A DNA stretch of 64,000 nt from Lichenostomus cassidix (GCA_008360975.2 CM039179.1:52558561-52622560), one strand, 5' to 3'; counted from the first letter of the stretch, positions 22,661-37,199 are shown. The notes: generated by a model not told the origin, from the letters alone. Translations and numbers: made by a program.

Positions 22661-25600
22661 CTAAGTAATTCAAGCCAGGAGAATATGAAGCCAGTCATCG
22701 TGTTGCCTTGTGGCTATGCATGTGCATGTATAGATATGAGAACAGATATATACATGTGCTTGTGTGTGCAGGATTACATACACCTATTGAAATACTGAGG
22801 ATTCTGCTTCAGAGAGAGGACATGATGGTGGCCAAAGGTACAATACATTATTCAAGTTGTCTAAAGAACATGCTCTGGTATGTAGTTAATTTCTAAAGAG
22901 TCATAGGAAGAAAATTCAAAGTAATTTTCAACACTTTTTATGAAGATCAACATTACTTCTGTTGTGAGTAACCCAAAATTACTTTACATTGTCCAGTTGA
23001 GAAGTTATCCAAGTCCTCATACAGTACTAGACAGTATCTTTATTTATGTTAACAGCTGAGGATCTAATGTCATGACATTTGAAGATTTATTTTACAGAAT
23101 AAAAACAGATGCCAAATGTTACAATGAAACATCTGAAAATCCAATGCAATTTCAGTCCAAATCAATGTGAAGCTTCTCCCACCTAGACCTACGGCATATA
23201 TACATCAAAGGTGAATATATTCTATAGGAATGCCTTTAAACAAAAGCATGATAGAAGGCAGATGGGATGAACATTTTGTATCTCCCAGGTTCTTCCTTAG
23301 CAAGCAGTTCCCTGGCTAAATTCCTGTTGCTTAGAGTCTAAATGAGAACAAAACCACATAGGGACATCATTAAGGCATCAGTGATATGACAGGAGAGAGT
23401 TTCTAACTGGAAGAGAATACAGGGCATCTCCACATGGATATTTCTGATTCCATTTGGGTTAGTTATATTTACTCTGTTTCTTGATGTGAAAGTCCTCAGT
23501 ATTGCAACTACATGAACCTTTGGTCCTGTGGGATCTGGGCAGATATTTTCAAGATTTCAGTTGGGGAAACACGATGCTGATACCTAGAGTGAGCTGTCAG
23601 GTGCAATTTCCTTGTGTAGGTGTGTAGAACTGTTGCACTGTGCTAGAAGATAAACTCCTTGCCACCAGTTTGGCTTGCACAGTTGGTTGTGGCATGGTTG
23701 GATGCTGCCTGTGCTATAAGAAGGCTTGTCCTGAGCATCTCCTTAGGCAAAGTCCATGTGTCAGTGTACTTTGGGCTGATGTAGGCAGCAGTGCAGCTGG
23801 TGTGACGGGTTTTGCAGTACATGGTATCTGCTACTATGAGTATGACCTTTAAAGAGTTGTGAGGGTCAGAATTAGACACCTAAACCTTCTGTTTCAGTTA
23901 AATTTCTCTGTCAGATACTGAATGTGTATCCTTGCTCAGCATGCATTAAGATTTCTTGAACAAAATTTGTTGAGCCTTTTTAAGTGTTTTACTGTAAGGG
24001 TATCCTGCTGTTTTTAAGTGTTGCAAGGAGACATAGCTAGTATCACTGTAGATGATTTCTGATTTTATTATAAGTGTTGAAATATGACAGCAGAGTCTCA
24101 ACTATTTTTAAAACTAGCAACAGAAAATTACTTCGTGTTGTCTTTCAGTGTGTTAAGTTTGGGTTAAGTTTCAGTAGTCTCATCAAGCTTAAATATGATC
24201 CTTCTGCAGAAACCTCCCCACATCTTATGTTCTGTGTACATCAAAACAAACCAAACTAGCTCAGTGGTCTGTAGGCAGGATACACTGTACCCATGGGTGA
24301 GTAAAAGTGATTTATGCAACAGTATGCTGAGATACATAAGTGATGGGTGGCAAGCATGTAGAACATGTAATCACACTCATAGCTATTGTGGAAGAAAGGA
24401 TAAGATCTTGCTTGATTTCTGAAGGATGAGATAGTAGTGACAGGACAATGCTTCCAAAAGACAAGTCAGATCTGAGAAATAAAATGTTACAACAATAAAT
24501 GAGTTACCTAAGAAGAGCTTTATTTTAAAATTTCCTCTATGTTGTAGTTGATTGTGAAGCTTTGGCTGTTTGGTTTTGGGGTTTTTTAAAAAATTTATTT
24601 GTGTATTTATTTCCTCTTTTTCAGATTTAAAATATCCAAATATTTATCAAATTTTTCTTAATAAATGATTGTGGTTGTATATGTCACTAAATACAGACCT
24701 TAGTACAACTAATGAGTAAACAAGCTTTTGTTTAAAGGCTTCTCTAGGTAATCAATCACAAATCCTGACTGGGAGCTTGTAGCTGTTACTTTTTCATGTC
24801 AGTAGAATTAAACCAAGGTTTACAGGTTTAAATTAATCAAGCTGATGAAAGGCTGGGGTTTTTTTTAAATTTGTTTGTTTTCCTAAAAAGTAGATGAATT
24901 TGACTTCTGTGTACATGGGAAAAATAATATAGGATAATATACATGATTAGAGATAAAAATCTTGCAGCTGTGTGAATGTGCATATGAGAGAGAGAAGAGA
25001 TCCAGACAGATAGATTTGTTTGCAGTGTAAAAATGTTGAATTAAAAAGAGAAACGCTGGTGTTTATAGAGAGTCTTGTATTTAACGAGAGCAGCCCTGGA
25101 AAGGAATGCTCCGAGTAATCTCTCTTTAACTGACTCAAGTGGAAGAAAGCCAAGTTGTTCAGTTGCACAATGGGTTGCAATCATGTGGGAGAGTTCCTGG
25201 TTGGGAGTTGAAAACTGAAAACCTGACATGCATAAGTGAATGAAGCTACCCTATGTGATGTGTTGATTTAAGGCTTTTCTCTCCCTCCTTAAAAATACAG
25301 CCTTTGTCTGGGTACTGTAGAGGCAACATTGTGAGACACAAAATTAGTTTAGAATTGACATTTTGGATATCGGTGATAATTTGTCCTGACATTATGGCTA
25401 CTGGTTGTGTTTGTGACAAGCAGGCTTGATCCAAGAGGGCACTGTGAGAGCCAAATTTAATAGATGACCATTGTAATTTTCTGCCTTGCAGACAGCAGAG
25501 ACTTTTTAATGTTCCTTCACCACAACAATCAGGGATTACTAAATAACAAGTCCACAGGATTGGGGGAGGATTGAAAGGATTAATGGAGTATGACAAAATT

Positions 25601-26238
25601 GCACCTGAGGGGGAAAATCTGTAGTAGTTTTTGTATCCTGATGTGGTACATCAGGCAAATTGGCAATTGCTACTGATCTTTACACATGCATGTCTTCAAA
25701 TAAAGTGGGTGAGAGTCAAGCAGATGCAACTATGAGGCTAAGGCTGTCATAAACATTCATGTCATCCACTGCATAAATCACTTAATACTATCATTTTAAG
25801 TATTTTGATGATCAACTATATTAAGCATCAGTGGATTGTAGGCACTGTACTAAATCATTTTTTTACTCCACTATAACCTCTTATCCTGCTAAACTAAATC
25901 CCAAAAAAGATTAAAAATGTAGGGTTAGTTCAACCCTTCTCTTCAAAGATAATCAAGGAATACAGCTCCTGTTTAGGAAGAGTGTTTTCAGCTTTAGAAC
26001 TTAAAAAAAAACCCTTCAAAACATATAAAAATTGTTTTGCAGTGTGCATTCATGTGCTGACCTGATGTTAACTAACTCCCATTATCCCTCTGATAAATAT
26101 ACATTTCAAAACAATAGCAATTTTAGCCATGAGTTCTTATGGGACATTCGTATTTTTTAATTAATTGTTTAGCACTGTGAAACATAAGCAGTTTGAAACA
26201 TAGTGCTTTGTTAACAGATACTTGATTCCTTTTCACAC

Positions 26239-26275
26239 TGGTTTAAACCAAAAATGCCACCACTGGTGGCAGTGG
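26239..26275. other. Nested inverted repeats
   Basis: A perfect 12-base palindrome TGGTTTAAACCA (26239-26250) is followed six bases later by GCCACC-ACT-GGTGGC (26256-26270). That overlaps CCACTG-GTGG-CAGTGG (26260-26275). Three dyads in 37 bases could be protein-binding sites or a small hairpin. The right part partly resembles a CTCF core (GGTGGCAG), with mismatches. Confidence 0.35.
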
Positions 26276-26280
26276 ATTTA

Positions 26281-29200
26281 CATTAAATAGGAACAAGGAG
26301 AAGCAAGAAGAGAGCTATTAATCTTTAGTTTTAAAACTCTACTTTTATTTGAAAAGGAATTTAATATGCAAAAAGCATTGTTTATTACCTAAGAAAAATA
26401 TAAACTTGGGAGCATTTTTTTGACTTAACAGAAGTTTTAGCTTTATGTTGTGTTCATAACAGCTGACCTAGCCTTTAGATCATAAGCCATGTATTGGTAT
26501 AAACAGTCATTAGGGAAAATAGCAACTGGTGCAAGTGCTTAAACTTTATGTAGGTCTGCACAAGAAGGAGTAAATTAAAGAAGAGAAATCACATACACAC
26601 AGTTGCAATCTGAGGTCATCTCTCATGGATTGTGAATTGTTTAAGGAAATGTTTCTTCAGCATTGACTGAAGGTCATGTTGTTATTTAGACTTTTGACTA
26701 GTGGAACAGCAAACGATTCATTAATTCCATTAGCCATCCTTTCTGCACACTGGGAAAAGCAAATGTAATTGTCAAGTACTCCTACTGTATACTTAAGCTG
26801 TCAAGGATCCTGGAAGGCTTCAGTTATTCTCTTTGAAGATATCAAAGGAAGGGGTGGGCTATTTTGTGTCTTTAAAACAGAAATAGAGAAAAAATGTGCC
26901 ACATAATGTAAGCTAAAAGATTTCTTTTTAACCTGAAGTGACACTCGAATACAGCAAACTGGGCAGGTTTCTGACTGGTAAAGCTTCTGGTTATTTTTAT
27001 ATTTTTTTAAAGATTTCTTAAAGTACAGGCTGTCAGCATGCCATTAAACCTGTCTTGTCTCCAGGAGCCATGCCAGGGATTTTTTCCCTTCCCTTCAGCT
27101 TCCTGAGGCACTTCAATCTCACCTGTGTGCTGCTGTGTGTGGTGGACAGGCAAGTGTAGCATGACTGAAATCAGTGGGCTTGCTGTGCTTTTCTTGCATG
27201 GATATTAGGCAAAATCATGGTGAATATTTTTATAGCTTTTCACCGTGAAGTTTCTGGTGGCTTAGTGGACAGTAAAAGTGAAAAACATCACGTGGATCTG
27301 CAAAATTATTGGTATTTCTTCCTGCTGTGAACAGGGATGACAGCTGAAAGCCTAACCTACTACATTTAGCGGGAAAAAGCAAAGAAGGGTTCCAGGAAGA
27401 GTAGCCCAAAGTGGTTTGCATCTGAAGTACAATGTCTGCCCTTCAGGTAATCACTGCTATAGGTAGTGTTTTGCAGATAGAGAGTACTTTTTCTCCATAG
27501 GAGAGACAATTATATTGAAAAAGCAGTGAGGCTCTTGGGTGCAAGATACTTAATTTTAACTATGATGAAGAGAAAGTAGGCAAGCAAATCCATGTAGTGT
27601 GGATTTTTGCAAATCCAAGTAGGATGGATTTTTGTCCACCCTACCCGTGTGTGGAAAAGGAAAAATGTGCTCTCTTCTGCAGATCTTAATGTCCCAGACA
27701 TCCTTTGTGGTGGTTAAAAATCCGCCATCAGTTATTACACATTTCAGCATATTCCTTTTATTAGCCAATAATGAATGCAAAGCTGTCTTGTCCTTTGCAA
27801 ATACTTTGAGCTGTTCAGATAACACATTGCAGAGTGGTTGGACACAAATCACATAACCCTACTGTGCTCTGTTTGAAAGGAAAGTGCAACTTTTAATTCA
27901 TTATTGGCTAACTAATTTTCTGGTATGCTTTTCACACAGTTTTGAGTGACAGTCCCACACCCCCAGTACATAGTTTCTTTAATAGCAGTGCTGAAAACTT
28001 GACTTCCTCTTTAAAGATGTAATTTTACATCCTGATTGTAAAATAATTAGTAGTTTATGGCTTACTCTTTTATCCTGAAAAAGGAAGCATATTTAGCATA
28101 CTTCTCCAGACATAACATTGTCACTGTGTGATGATTTTTCTCTAAAACATGAAAAACTGTAGAAAAGGAGATCTGTTGGGAAAGTTTTGCTCTGTGTGTG
28201 ATATAATGTAATAAGTAATCATAAATGTAAAACACTTGATGTGACGATTTCCTATATAATGATTATGCAGTAGTTAGTAGCCACAGTATACTATATTACT
28301 CCTGTTATGTATTTTGGAGGTGGACGCTATGGATTCATAATACGGTTTAACTTGTATAAGTAGTATCAGTCCATCTGAGGGATATTATTTCCCCAGGTTG
28401 AAAATTACAAATTTACAGTGTTGGTTTTTTGAATCTTATGAGCCACTACAGAGTGGAAAATATTTAAGGATAGCAGTGTATGTACTTCTGTATGTTACTG
28501 AGTGTTAAAATAAGCAATCAGTTGATTGTTAAATAAACTAATATATATATATACAATGCATTATATTTATGCAGAGAATAGTTGCAAAAATCAGGTGAAG
28601 TGTTTCACTTTTATTGTAGTAATAGGCACCATTGCTATGTATTTATCTATGCATAGTTTAGGGGAGAAGAAGATGCTGTCAATGATTCTGTAATATTTTC
28701 TTCATTGTAGTGGCTATGGAGTTGAATAAGAATTCACTGATATGTATAGTAATGAATCTTTAATACTATAATTTCTAATCAGTATTGGACAGTGCAAACA
28801 AACAGGTGTCCTTTAAAAATGGACTTTTGTACACTTTGAGTAAAGAACTACGAAAAAAAAGTATAAAGTAGTTGTACATTCAAAATGTATTAAATTCCAT
28901 TTTTCCTTTGCTATATTTTGTAAAATGTTTTCATTGTAAACAGTATGCCTCTCACACATGTCAAATCAAAGCTCTTTATTTTAGAAATATATACCTAATG
29001 TAATTGGAAGCTTATTGCACTCTCATGCAATGTATATATTGTGACTTCAAAAAGTCTGTACTGAACTTTGCTCCAACTACTAGTATGTGGATTTCTTTAA
29101 ATTTATTTTTAATTAATGATATTAAGGATAAGATCCTTTCTAAATGTACTTTAAAATTCACAATAAAGTTTCAGAAGTTGTTTTGTACAATGTTGAGGCT

Positions 29201-32200
29201 TTGTGTTGAATTTTCTTGCTCAAATCCTTTTAAACTGGTATCTTGATTAAGTTCCACATCCCTCAGATATGTATAAATCTGTGTTTAACATTGTTGTGAT
29301 TTAAATCAGGTGGGCCCTGTCATAAAGTACTGTAATGCCATTTACTTCAGAGTAAATGAGCACAGGGTCTCCTGGCACTGCTGTAATTTCTGCTGGAGAT
29401 TCAGTGTGGGTTCAAGAAACTCTGTATTGGACTTCAAGGGCGAGATAAAGTATACCTCATTTGGTATATCAGCCCAATCCAGAAGACAATACAGAATGAG
29501 TTGGATGAAAGGGTGGGGTAAACATAGAGAAAAATGTGCCTCTTTCAGAATATCCAAAAATCTGTTTTATAGCTCCCACTGAAAACAAAAGTAAGTATGA
29601 CAGTGCTGGAGAAAGATGCAGTGGTGCAGTACACGTTCAAATCTATTGCAGACTTTCATTTTTAATCTCCATGTCTTTTGTTTTTAATGTTATTACTGGA
29701 TGATTCATTAGTTATTTAGGTAAAAATATTGGTGGCATCAATGAGGAATTTGCCTGAGTAAAGAGGTAATTGAGCTCTGTAAAGCTGTGAATAACAATTA
29801 CTTTTTCATGTCTGGAAAAACAGTGACTATTGTTTTGCTCATATATAGAAACTTCTATTTAACTATATGTTTAGCAGTGATAGAAAAATGTTAAGCAAGA
29901 GGATGGTATAATTTTTCTCTTGAGGACAAAACAGTCTTATTCCCCATGAAATGGACTACTATTTAGCTGTTTACTTAACCAAAAGAGGATTAGACTTCTA
30001 ATTTTATGGATGAAATCTTAAAAAAAACGTTTAGCATTGTCACTGTGAAAATTGCTAGTGGCACTGTTTTAGGTCATTTTTGTACATATTTGACAACTCC
30101 ATATGGCATACCTGTATTATCATGAGATAGTAATTTTTCAAGATGCTTTCACTGGCACTGCATATCTGCATATCTGAAGACATATATAGCTTGATAGTCT
30201 CCATTCAGAAATCCCAATATAGCTCCTTAACTATGGTTAGCTAGAGTTTCGCACATTAAAAATGTAATTCTGATGTCAAGTAAATCTGATTTGAGAATGA
30301 GGTAGAAATGTATATGTCTTTCAAAATCCCCTATTTAACTTGTCTGTTTAAATAGGTAAAACTTCTAGAAATTATTTCCCACTGCAAAGCTTCAACTAAG
30401 GTCCAAGGCAAAATTAGACCTAATTATCTTAATGGCAGATAATACTCAGCTGAATACTTTACTTACAAAATGCATTAACTTTAATGGTGCTATTCCTACA
30501 GAAAATCAGATCTTTGTTTCTGAGTGACTCCTTCTTAAAAGACTGAAGAACACTTTTGAATTGTCTTCGAAAAGAATCTGAAATTCAGGCTCTAAAGAGA
30601 GCCCTCAGATCTCTACAGAGAGATAGTTTCGCCATACTCAACTATTTTTTAACAGTCTGTAATAACATTTTTCTTAATAAAGATCTGCTGTGGGGCTAAC
30701 TCAACACTCAATTATGGTGAAGCACTGATACTCCAAATGAGAACCATTTTCACTTTTAATTCTGGAAATGGGAATGGATGTTCAAGTATTCGCATGAGAG
30801 GAAACACTGATGACCAAAAGGAGGTAGGATCCTTTGCACTTTTCTTGCAAATATAGCCAGAGACCAGAAATAGCACACCAACATTGCTTCAAAACAGAAT
30901 AAACAAAGCACTCACTGTCATCAGGAGTGAAAGTCACACATTGCCTGTTGACAGGTTTGATGATAGTCATCACCTGCTTGGCTTGCTGTATTTGAGACCC
31001 ATAATTGTCTCTTGATGTATGGTTTTGTGTCCTTTTGCTAAGGTTCACCTCATTGCCTTTTCCATTATGAATTATGAATCTTTTTATTGCAATACTACTG
31101 CCAAAGTTAAGTTACTAGCCTAATTTGGAACCTGATTGGGTAACTCAGGCTCATATTAGCTGGCAGCTAAATCTGCGAGGAGCCCTGTTAGTGTCAGTAT
31201 TGTACAGTGCACTTGTAAGTGCTCCTTGGTGTGCCAGGGGTTGTGTCATCCAGTGCTGGATGGGTGGATTCCCTTGTGCAGAACCTGACTTTAGCTGAGG
31301 TTGAGGGATCCTCTGTTCACTTAAATAGTTTGATGTCAGTGACAGAAAAACAAACCCTGCTGTCCATAAGCAGAAGTCCCATCCTGAGTTTCATTTAATA
31401 AAGTTTTATAATACTGCAATATCTTGGTAAAATAGTGGTAAAAACAAAGAGGTTGTTGAATTAGGGTATGGTAACTTTCCTTAAGTAGGACCGACTGCTT
31501 GTATATGGATTATTTTAGAGCTATGCATGAGATTGATGAGCACCAGTTTCTCAGCCATTTAGTCATACTAGATACGACACACCAACATGCCTTTTTTTAG
31601 CTTAGTAAGAGCCAGATTATGGTCAAAATAAGCTAAAATCTCATAACTGATAGCCATTATCAAAGGAAAAAAAGAAAGACAGTTTATTATGGACCCAGGG
31701 GGACAATTTAATTAGTTTTTGAACATAGATAAACTCAAAAACAATACCCTACAGAAAGAGTTCTAAATTAAATCTTATTTTGATGTTATGAATGTTACAT
31801 TTTTTAAGTTTTTGCAGGTTTTTATATATCAAGTGATACCATCAATCCATGAAGTTAGATGTTAAAAGGCATTTAACAGTCTGACTCAGTCAGTTATTTC
31901 TGTATGCATGAACTGATTTCAAATTTATTTTCTTAATGAAAGAAATTTTTTTGCTGATAAAGTTTCACGAAGTTCTAGCATCTAGGCTGCTTTCTTGAAG
32001 AAAGAGAAAATTTCCCAAAAGCCAGTGTTTAAATACCTTATAAGAACCTGCTTCATAAGAGAAGGAATAAAATTACTTTGTCTTTGAAAAAGACTTCCCT
32101 TAGATTTTTGATGAGGAGCAGATTTGCTGTAGGAACTTGTTCAATTTCATTCTTGCATATTCACTCCCCATTTAATACAAAATGTTTTCTTGTTTGCAAC

Positions 32201-35200
32201 ATGAAGCAGGATCTTGTCACTGCACTGCAAAGGGAAAATACGTAGTGAGGTTGGCATTCCCTGACAATATGCTTTCATTAAAACTTTAAAATGTAAATGT
32301 ATGGAGAAATGCATGTCATATCCCATCATAGAGTTTCACAGCTATTGCGTTCATTGCCTCTACTGTGTGGCAGAGTTGCCCTTCTTTTTTTAGCTTGTTT
32401 GCCTTGTAAATGTAACTGTATACAGCAAGTTATATTTGGGAGTGAATCTTTTGCAGACCTCAGCTAATCAATAGGAGTCTTAGCTCCAGCTCCATTAGAC
32501 CATTAGCAGTTTAAATTAGTAACCAGTGGTTATCAGCTCTTTAACCTTGCAGTTTTCCTCCCCCACGAGGTTCTTGCTCAAACTTCTTTGCAATACTATT
32601 TTCAGGTCACTACTCAATGTCTTATCAAAAGGAGTGAGTGGATTAAAATTCACATAGATGGGAAATGTTAAACGGAAATTGCTCAAGTATTGCTTTGACT
32701 ATGGCCAGAAAGATGTATATTAAAAGCAGTGGAGAACATAATCCTTTTCTGAATCCAAATGGCTGTGACAGTTCCTACAGCTGGGAAGTACAGGACATGT
32801 TTTAACCAGCTACAAAGCTATTTAGATGGATCAGAAAATACGGTGTAGAAAGATTATACCAGTGAATCCAGTTCCAGAAGTGTCACATCATCCATCCTTT
32901 TGCCTTTAGTTTTTTATTTTAATGCTAAATACTTGAAACACAACCTATCATTTGGAACATACATTAATTGCAAAATAACGTAAGAGCACATTTTGCTGTC
33001 AGAAACATTATTTTTTTGGTCTGCTATTACTCAGCAATAGGCCTGACAATAGCATTATCAGTGGTTTGGAAAACATTTTCCTTCTCCAGCTTCTTCAAAC
33101 TGGCCTTTCCAAAGACTTGTTCAGAGATCACAGAAATTGGCCTCATTTCATGCCAGAAAATCATACATTCCTTGGTAAGAGAAGATAGCCCACTTGCAGA
33201 ATCGAGGCTATTTTTTCTTTGCAGACAGGAATGTCCCTGCTCTGTCCCTCATGGGACATAAAGGTGGAAGGAGCTGCAGTTATGTGTGCTTCGATACAGA
33301 ACTAGGAGACCTCATTTTACACTTGGTGTTTATCTCCAGGTGTATTTTTCAGTCATGGTTGGAAAACAATTATTTCTGCCATTGATATGCTTCTTTTTGT
33401 AGTCTCTTACTGGACACTTATGTCTCTGTGGTGACATAGCTGCTCACCACAGGGGTACAGTAATAAAACTTCAACAGTGTTAAGTCTCTGTGCTTCTTTG
33501 CGGTTTTACACTTTGTTTTTAAAAGTATTTTGACATGGCTTTTTTGTGGGGTTTAGTTATGGGTTTGTTTTGAGTGCTTTTTTGTCTGCTTTTCTGTTGC
33601 CCCAGTGTCTCCAGACATGCAAAATTTTTTTTTTCTAATTAATATTATTCCTTGGATAATTTCTTTTGCTGATATAGTTCTTTTTCAGGATGACGGAGTA
33701 CTATCTTGTTGGAGGCAAATGTTGACATCACTTAGAGTTATACCTTTTAAAATGGAAGCAGTATATTACTGTCCTGATCCAAATCACTTTACAAGTACCA
33801 TTGTAAACATCTTTGCTATAGACCATGACAAGAAATTAGGTAGTCTGTCTTTGTAAGTGTGACAAGAATGTCAAGCTACAGTGGAAATAAATGGGAAATC
33901 AGCATTATTTAAGAGAAAAACTAATCCACTGTCATATCCAAAAATAGCTGGTGGCCAAAAGCAAATATTTCACTAAAATAAAAGCTTTCAGTCTTGTTTT
34001 AAGAGAATTATTTTAAGGATTTTAAGTGGAAAAACAAGATATAAAATATAAAATCTACCATTATCAGTAAAGATATGAACTTCACTAAGGAAAATAATTT
34101 CCGAAACTATTTTAAGCATATTCTCTAAAAAACTAGTGACACAAAGTGCTGTGTAAGAGAGATAATTCCAGAAAAATAAATGCTGGTCTTTAGCATTGTC
34201 AGTTGCTTTCTTCTGCAATTATCTTGGATTAAATTAATTTGACTGAATGATCTAATCACCTAGACACCCGTTATAGTTAGTAGAGAGAAGCAAACAATTT
34301 GGGGGCGTTGATTGATCTCATTTCATCCTGAAGTAAGTGGCCAAAATCAGTGAATTTATGAATTTAACCCTAAATGTTAAGTAGCTCCTGTGTAAACATG
34401 TACCCTGTAGAGATTTCAAGTTAGATGAGGTCAGTTTTTTCAGACATCATATTTCTTGGAGTGTTCTGTCTAAGTATTTTCAGCCCCAGTATTTCTCCGA
34501 CAAGGCTGTGAATTCAATATATAGAATAAAAGTCATTACTTGCAGTGCTCTTCATTTAGAAATGTGTAAGGAATAGAATTAAATGGAGTGGAATGTTTTC
34601 AGTGATAGCAGTCTGGAGCCTTGATAGTCATTGTCACTGTAGTACCTTAACAAAAAGCATAATTGATGATATTAGCATTTTAGATATTCTTTAAGAGTAA
34701 TGTAAAGTAATATACGTGCCTTTTTGCCAGTTGACTACTTAATGACAAGTGATTTATATGTTGGTCATTATCTCCTTTGAAGCAGATGAAGGAGGTAGTT
34801 CTCAGGACATTTCTAAGAGCAAGCTCTCTATATTGACCTATTTTATAGTTAAAAAAAAAAGACCAGAAAAATTAGATTTCATGCTGGAAAATGGCTCTTT
34901 TACCTTTGCTGCACGCAAACATTGTCTTGCAGCCACCTGTGTCTGTCTCATGTCTAACTTACTCTAAAAATTGGCGTTTTTCTAACGGCTAGCCCAGAAA
35001 ACTCAAACCTGAATGACAGGCTTGAATTCTTTCTTTCTTATGCATCATCACCAATTAGACATGAGTCAGACTGAATTGCTCAATCAGGTTTATGTGTTTT
35101 TCTCATTCTCTGAGGGATTCACACTTCTCTAACGGTTTCCTCACAGATTAAATTTGTTTACTTTTTCTGGATGGGAGGGGGTTTACTTTATTATTAAACC

Positions 35201-36060
35201 CTAGGTATTGTGACTGGGATGGAAGAAGCTTTATTGAACTATTTTTTTTTTTTTTTAATTTTCTTCCAAATTGCACCTTACTGGAACATTACTTCTAAGG
35301 GTATGGATTTTTATCTCTGAACCTCAGTGACAGCACCATCCTTTCCAAGCCCCATCTCCATAACACCTTAAGGCACTTAACACCTTAGGTCTAGATGGGT
35401 GTCTTTATGTGTTAAAGATGCAGGGGGCTGGGCTACATTGGTTGCTCTGTTGCTCTCAGATTTATATGTTTGAATCCACTCCTTCCATTCTTTTTTGTCT
35501 CCACGGTGAAGAAGATTTTAGTTTTCAATACTAAAATTTTTTCAGACAGCAACAATAACCATAAAAAAAAAATAGTGAAAAGAAAAACAATTTCAAGTAT
35601 AAATTCTAAAAGAAAAATCAACAAGCCTATGTAATTTCAAAGACCTATAGTTTTTCAATAAATGCCCTAGATAATATTTATTTCACAGCACGATATGATC
35701 AACAGCCTGGAATTTACAGAAGACTCTGAGCTCTCAATCTGTTCTTTTTTTTCCAGCTGTTCTGCCTTTGAGAGCAGTGGAGCAGTCTGGAAAAGACTGC
35801 AGCAGATGAATCCAGAGACTCCTTTAGAAACATAGCAATGAGTGAAATATGTCAGCATTTCTCTGCTGACAATATGCAATAGGTGAACTTTCTCAAAAGT
35901 CTGTTGCATAGTACTAAAAAGACATACAAAAGCTTAGAGTGCCCATGGGGCTTGGGAGCCAGATAATTTCTCTCAGTGAGTTCACATCCATAAGTTAAGG
36001 GCTATATTCTGGATGGTAGCTTTGTTGGTGTAACAAAATCTCATAAAAGAGAAATATATG
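26281..36060 (+). other. Intronic sequence, no gene recognised
   Basis: AT-rich sequence with no supported ORF. The segment about 28000-29250 is particularly A/T-rich and ends in CACAATAAAG (AATAAA at 29162-29167) followed by GU-rich sequence, resembling a 3'UTR end; no coding exon precedes it that I can identify. A (TA)n run lies at about 28539-28555 and a T-run at about 35243-35257. Confidence 0.75.
29162..29167 (+). terminator. Isolated poly(A)-site-like element
   Basis: AATAAA followed by TTGTTTTGTAC and GCTTTGTGTTG, giving a hexamer plus GU-rich downstream element. Such hexamers are expected by chance in AT-rich DNA. This one is listed because its downstream sequence is also well formed. 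Confidence 0.25.
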
Positions 36061-36071
36061 AAACTAGATCC

Positions 36072-36110
36072 ATTACCATGGAAATAGTGAAAGGTCATTT
36101 CCATGGAAAC
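36072..36110. promoter_or_regulatory. Twin X-box-like (RFX-type) palindromes
   Basis: ATTACCATGGAAAT (36072-36085) and ATTTCCATGGAAAC (36097-36110) are two near-identical 14-mers exactly 25 bases apart. Each is a near-palindrome around CCATGG and resembles the RFX X-box (GTTNCCATGGNAAC) with one or two mismatches. RFX factors bind as dimers in ciliated and neuronal cells. Function is inferred from similarity and duplication. Confidence 0.35.
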
Positions 36111-37199
36111 CATGGGAAGCTCTCATGCTATGATTTGGAGGAAGCCTGTCTTTGAAGATGCAATGCATTTATACAATAAGCCTTGTTTTAATTAAATTAA
36201 ATCTATATGTGTAAAGTGATATTTTGAAAATTTTAACTCGGTACAGCCATTTGATGGAAAAGGAATGAATATCAAATCCAGATGTGTTACTCATTTTGGC
36301 TATGGGGCAGCTGTTTGGTATCTTTTTGTGCCTAGAGCTGTAAATAGCTGAGATTTCTTACCAAGAACAGTAACCTTTTAGGATTCAGGACTATCATTTC
36401 TGTTTTCCATGGTTTCCTCTTCCTGACTAACCCAGATGCCAGAACTTTAGCCTCAGGAGAATGCTTGCTAGTAGATATGCATATATTTGTAATTTGAGAG
36501 CTCATTCAGACACAGTGATGAGAAAATTTCAAGGATCTACCCTTATGAAGAGATTCTGTAAAATCAGTACAAAGAGTGGGGTTCTGCAGAAATGTCTGTG
36601 AAATCCTGTGCAAGCTAATATATCCAAATTTTTTTCCTTAGCATCCATGATCACAATCTCTTCCGATTTTTTCTTTAGAGAGTCCCATACATAGTTCTTT
36701 TTAGAGACTTTTGAATAAAATTTAATAAGAACTACATAGACAATCACCCTATAAATGTAAAAAAACATCTTGCCTGAATAAATAAATCCCCAGTGTGGTT
36801 TTTTTTCACAGTGAGAGAGAAGGTACTGTTTCTATAATGCAACAATGGAAAGGTAGATGGGTAAAAGAAGAACACTAAGATATTTAAAGGTGTTTTTTGT
36901 GATTCTGGAACACACACACCCTACCATCATTGTGGATTTCCAAGGAAATATTAAGTTTACTTGCAAAATCTTTGAAAGTTTGCTAAACTAGCTTTAAAAA
37001 GTAAATCAGCTTCAGGATCCTCAAGCACTGGAGGGCAAGAATCCTTACTTAAAACAATTTACATAAAATCATAATGAAGGTTGGAGCCAGACTACTTTCT
37101 TTTTCTCTTATCTCATCAGAACCACTGAAGCAAAAGTCAGGGCATCTGCTTTTACATACCTGGTTTAGATTTGAAACAGCAGGAAGCTTTCAGACATCC

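Larger units (their letters stand above)
17338..26230 (+). other. Intronic sequence, no gene recognised
   Basis: AT-rich sequence without coding signal. It includes a short (TA)n run near 20617-20640, an A/C tract at 22374-22401, a degenerate (TTGG)n tract at 22583-22660, and GTGAGT donor-like sequence at 24295 without a matching acceptor that I could pair confidently. A slightly GC-richer patch near 19870-19990 holds TATTTAAG but no other promoter feature. Confidence 0.8.

Noticed and set aside
25246..25596. A 116-codon minus-strand ORF with several Cys and Pro residues
   Set aside because: No family similarity that I can recognise and no codon bias distinct from flanks.
37060..37110. A short AAAATCATAATGAAGGTTGGAG stretch resembling the 3' end of an avian CR1 element
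   Set aside because: Only about 20 bases match loosely, and no further CR1-like sequence or 3' microsatellite follows.
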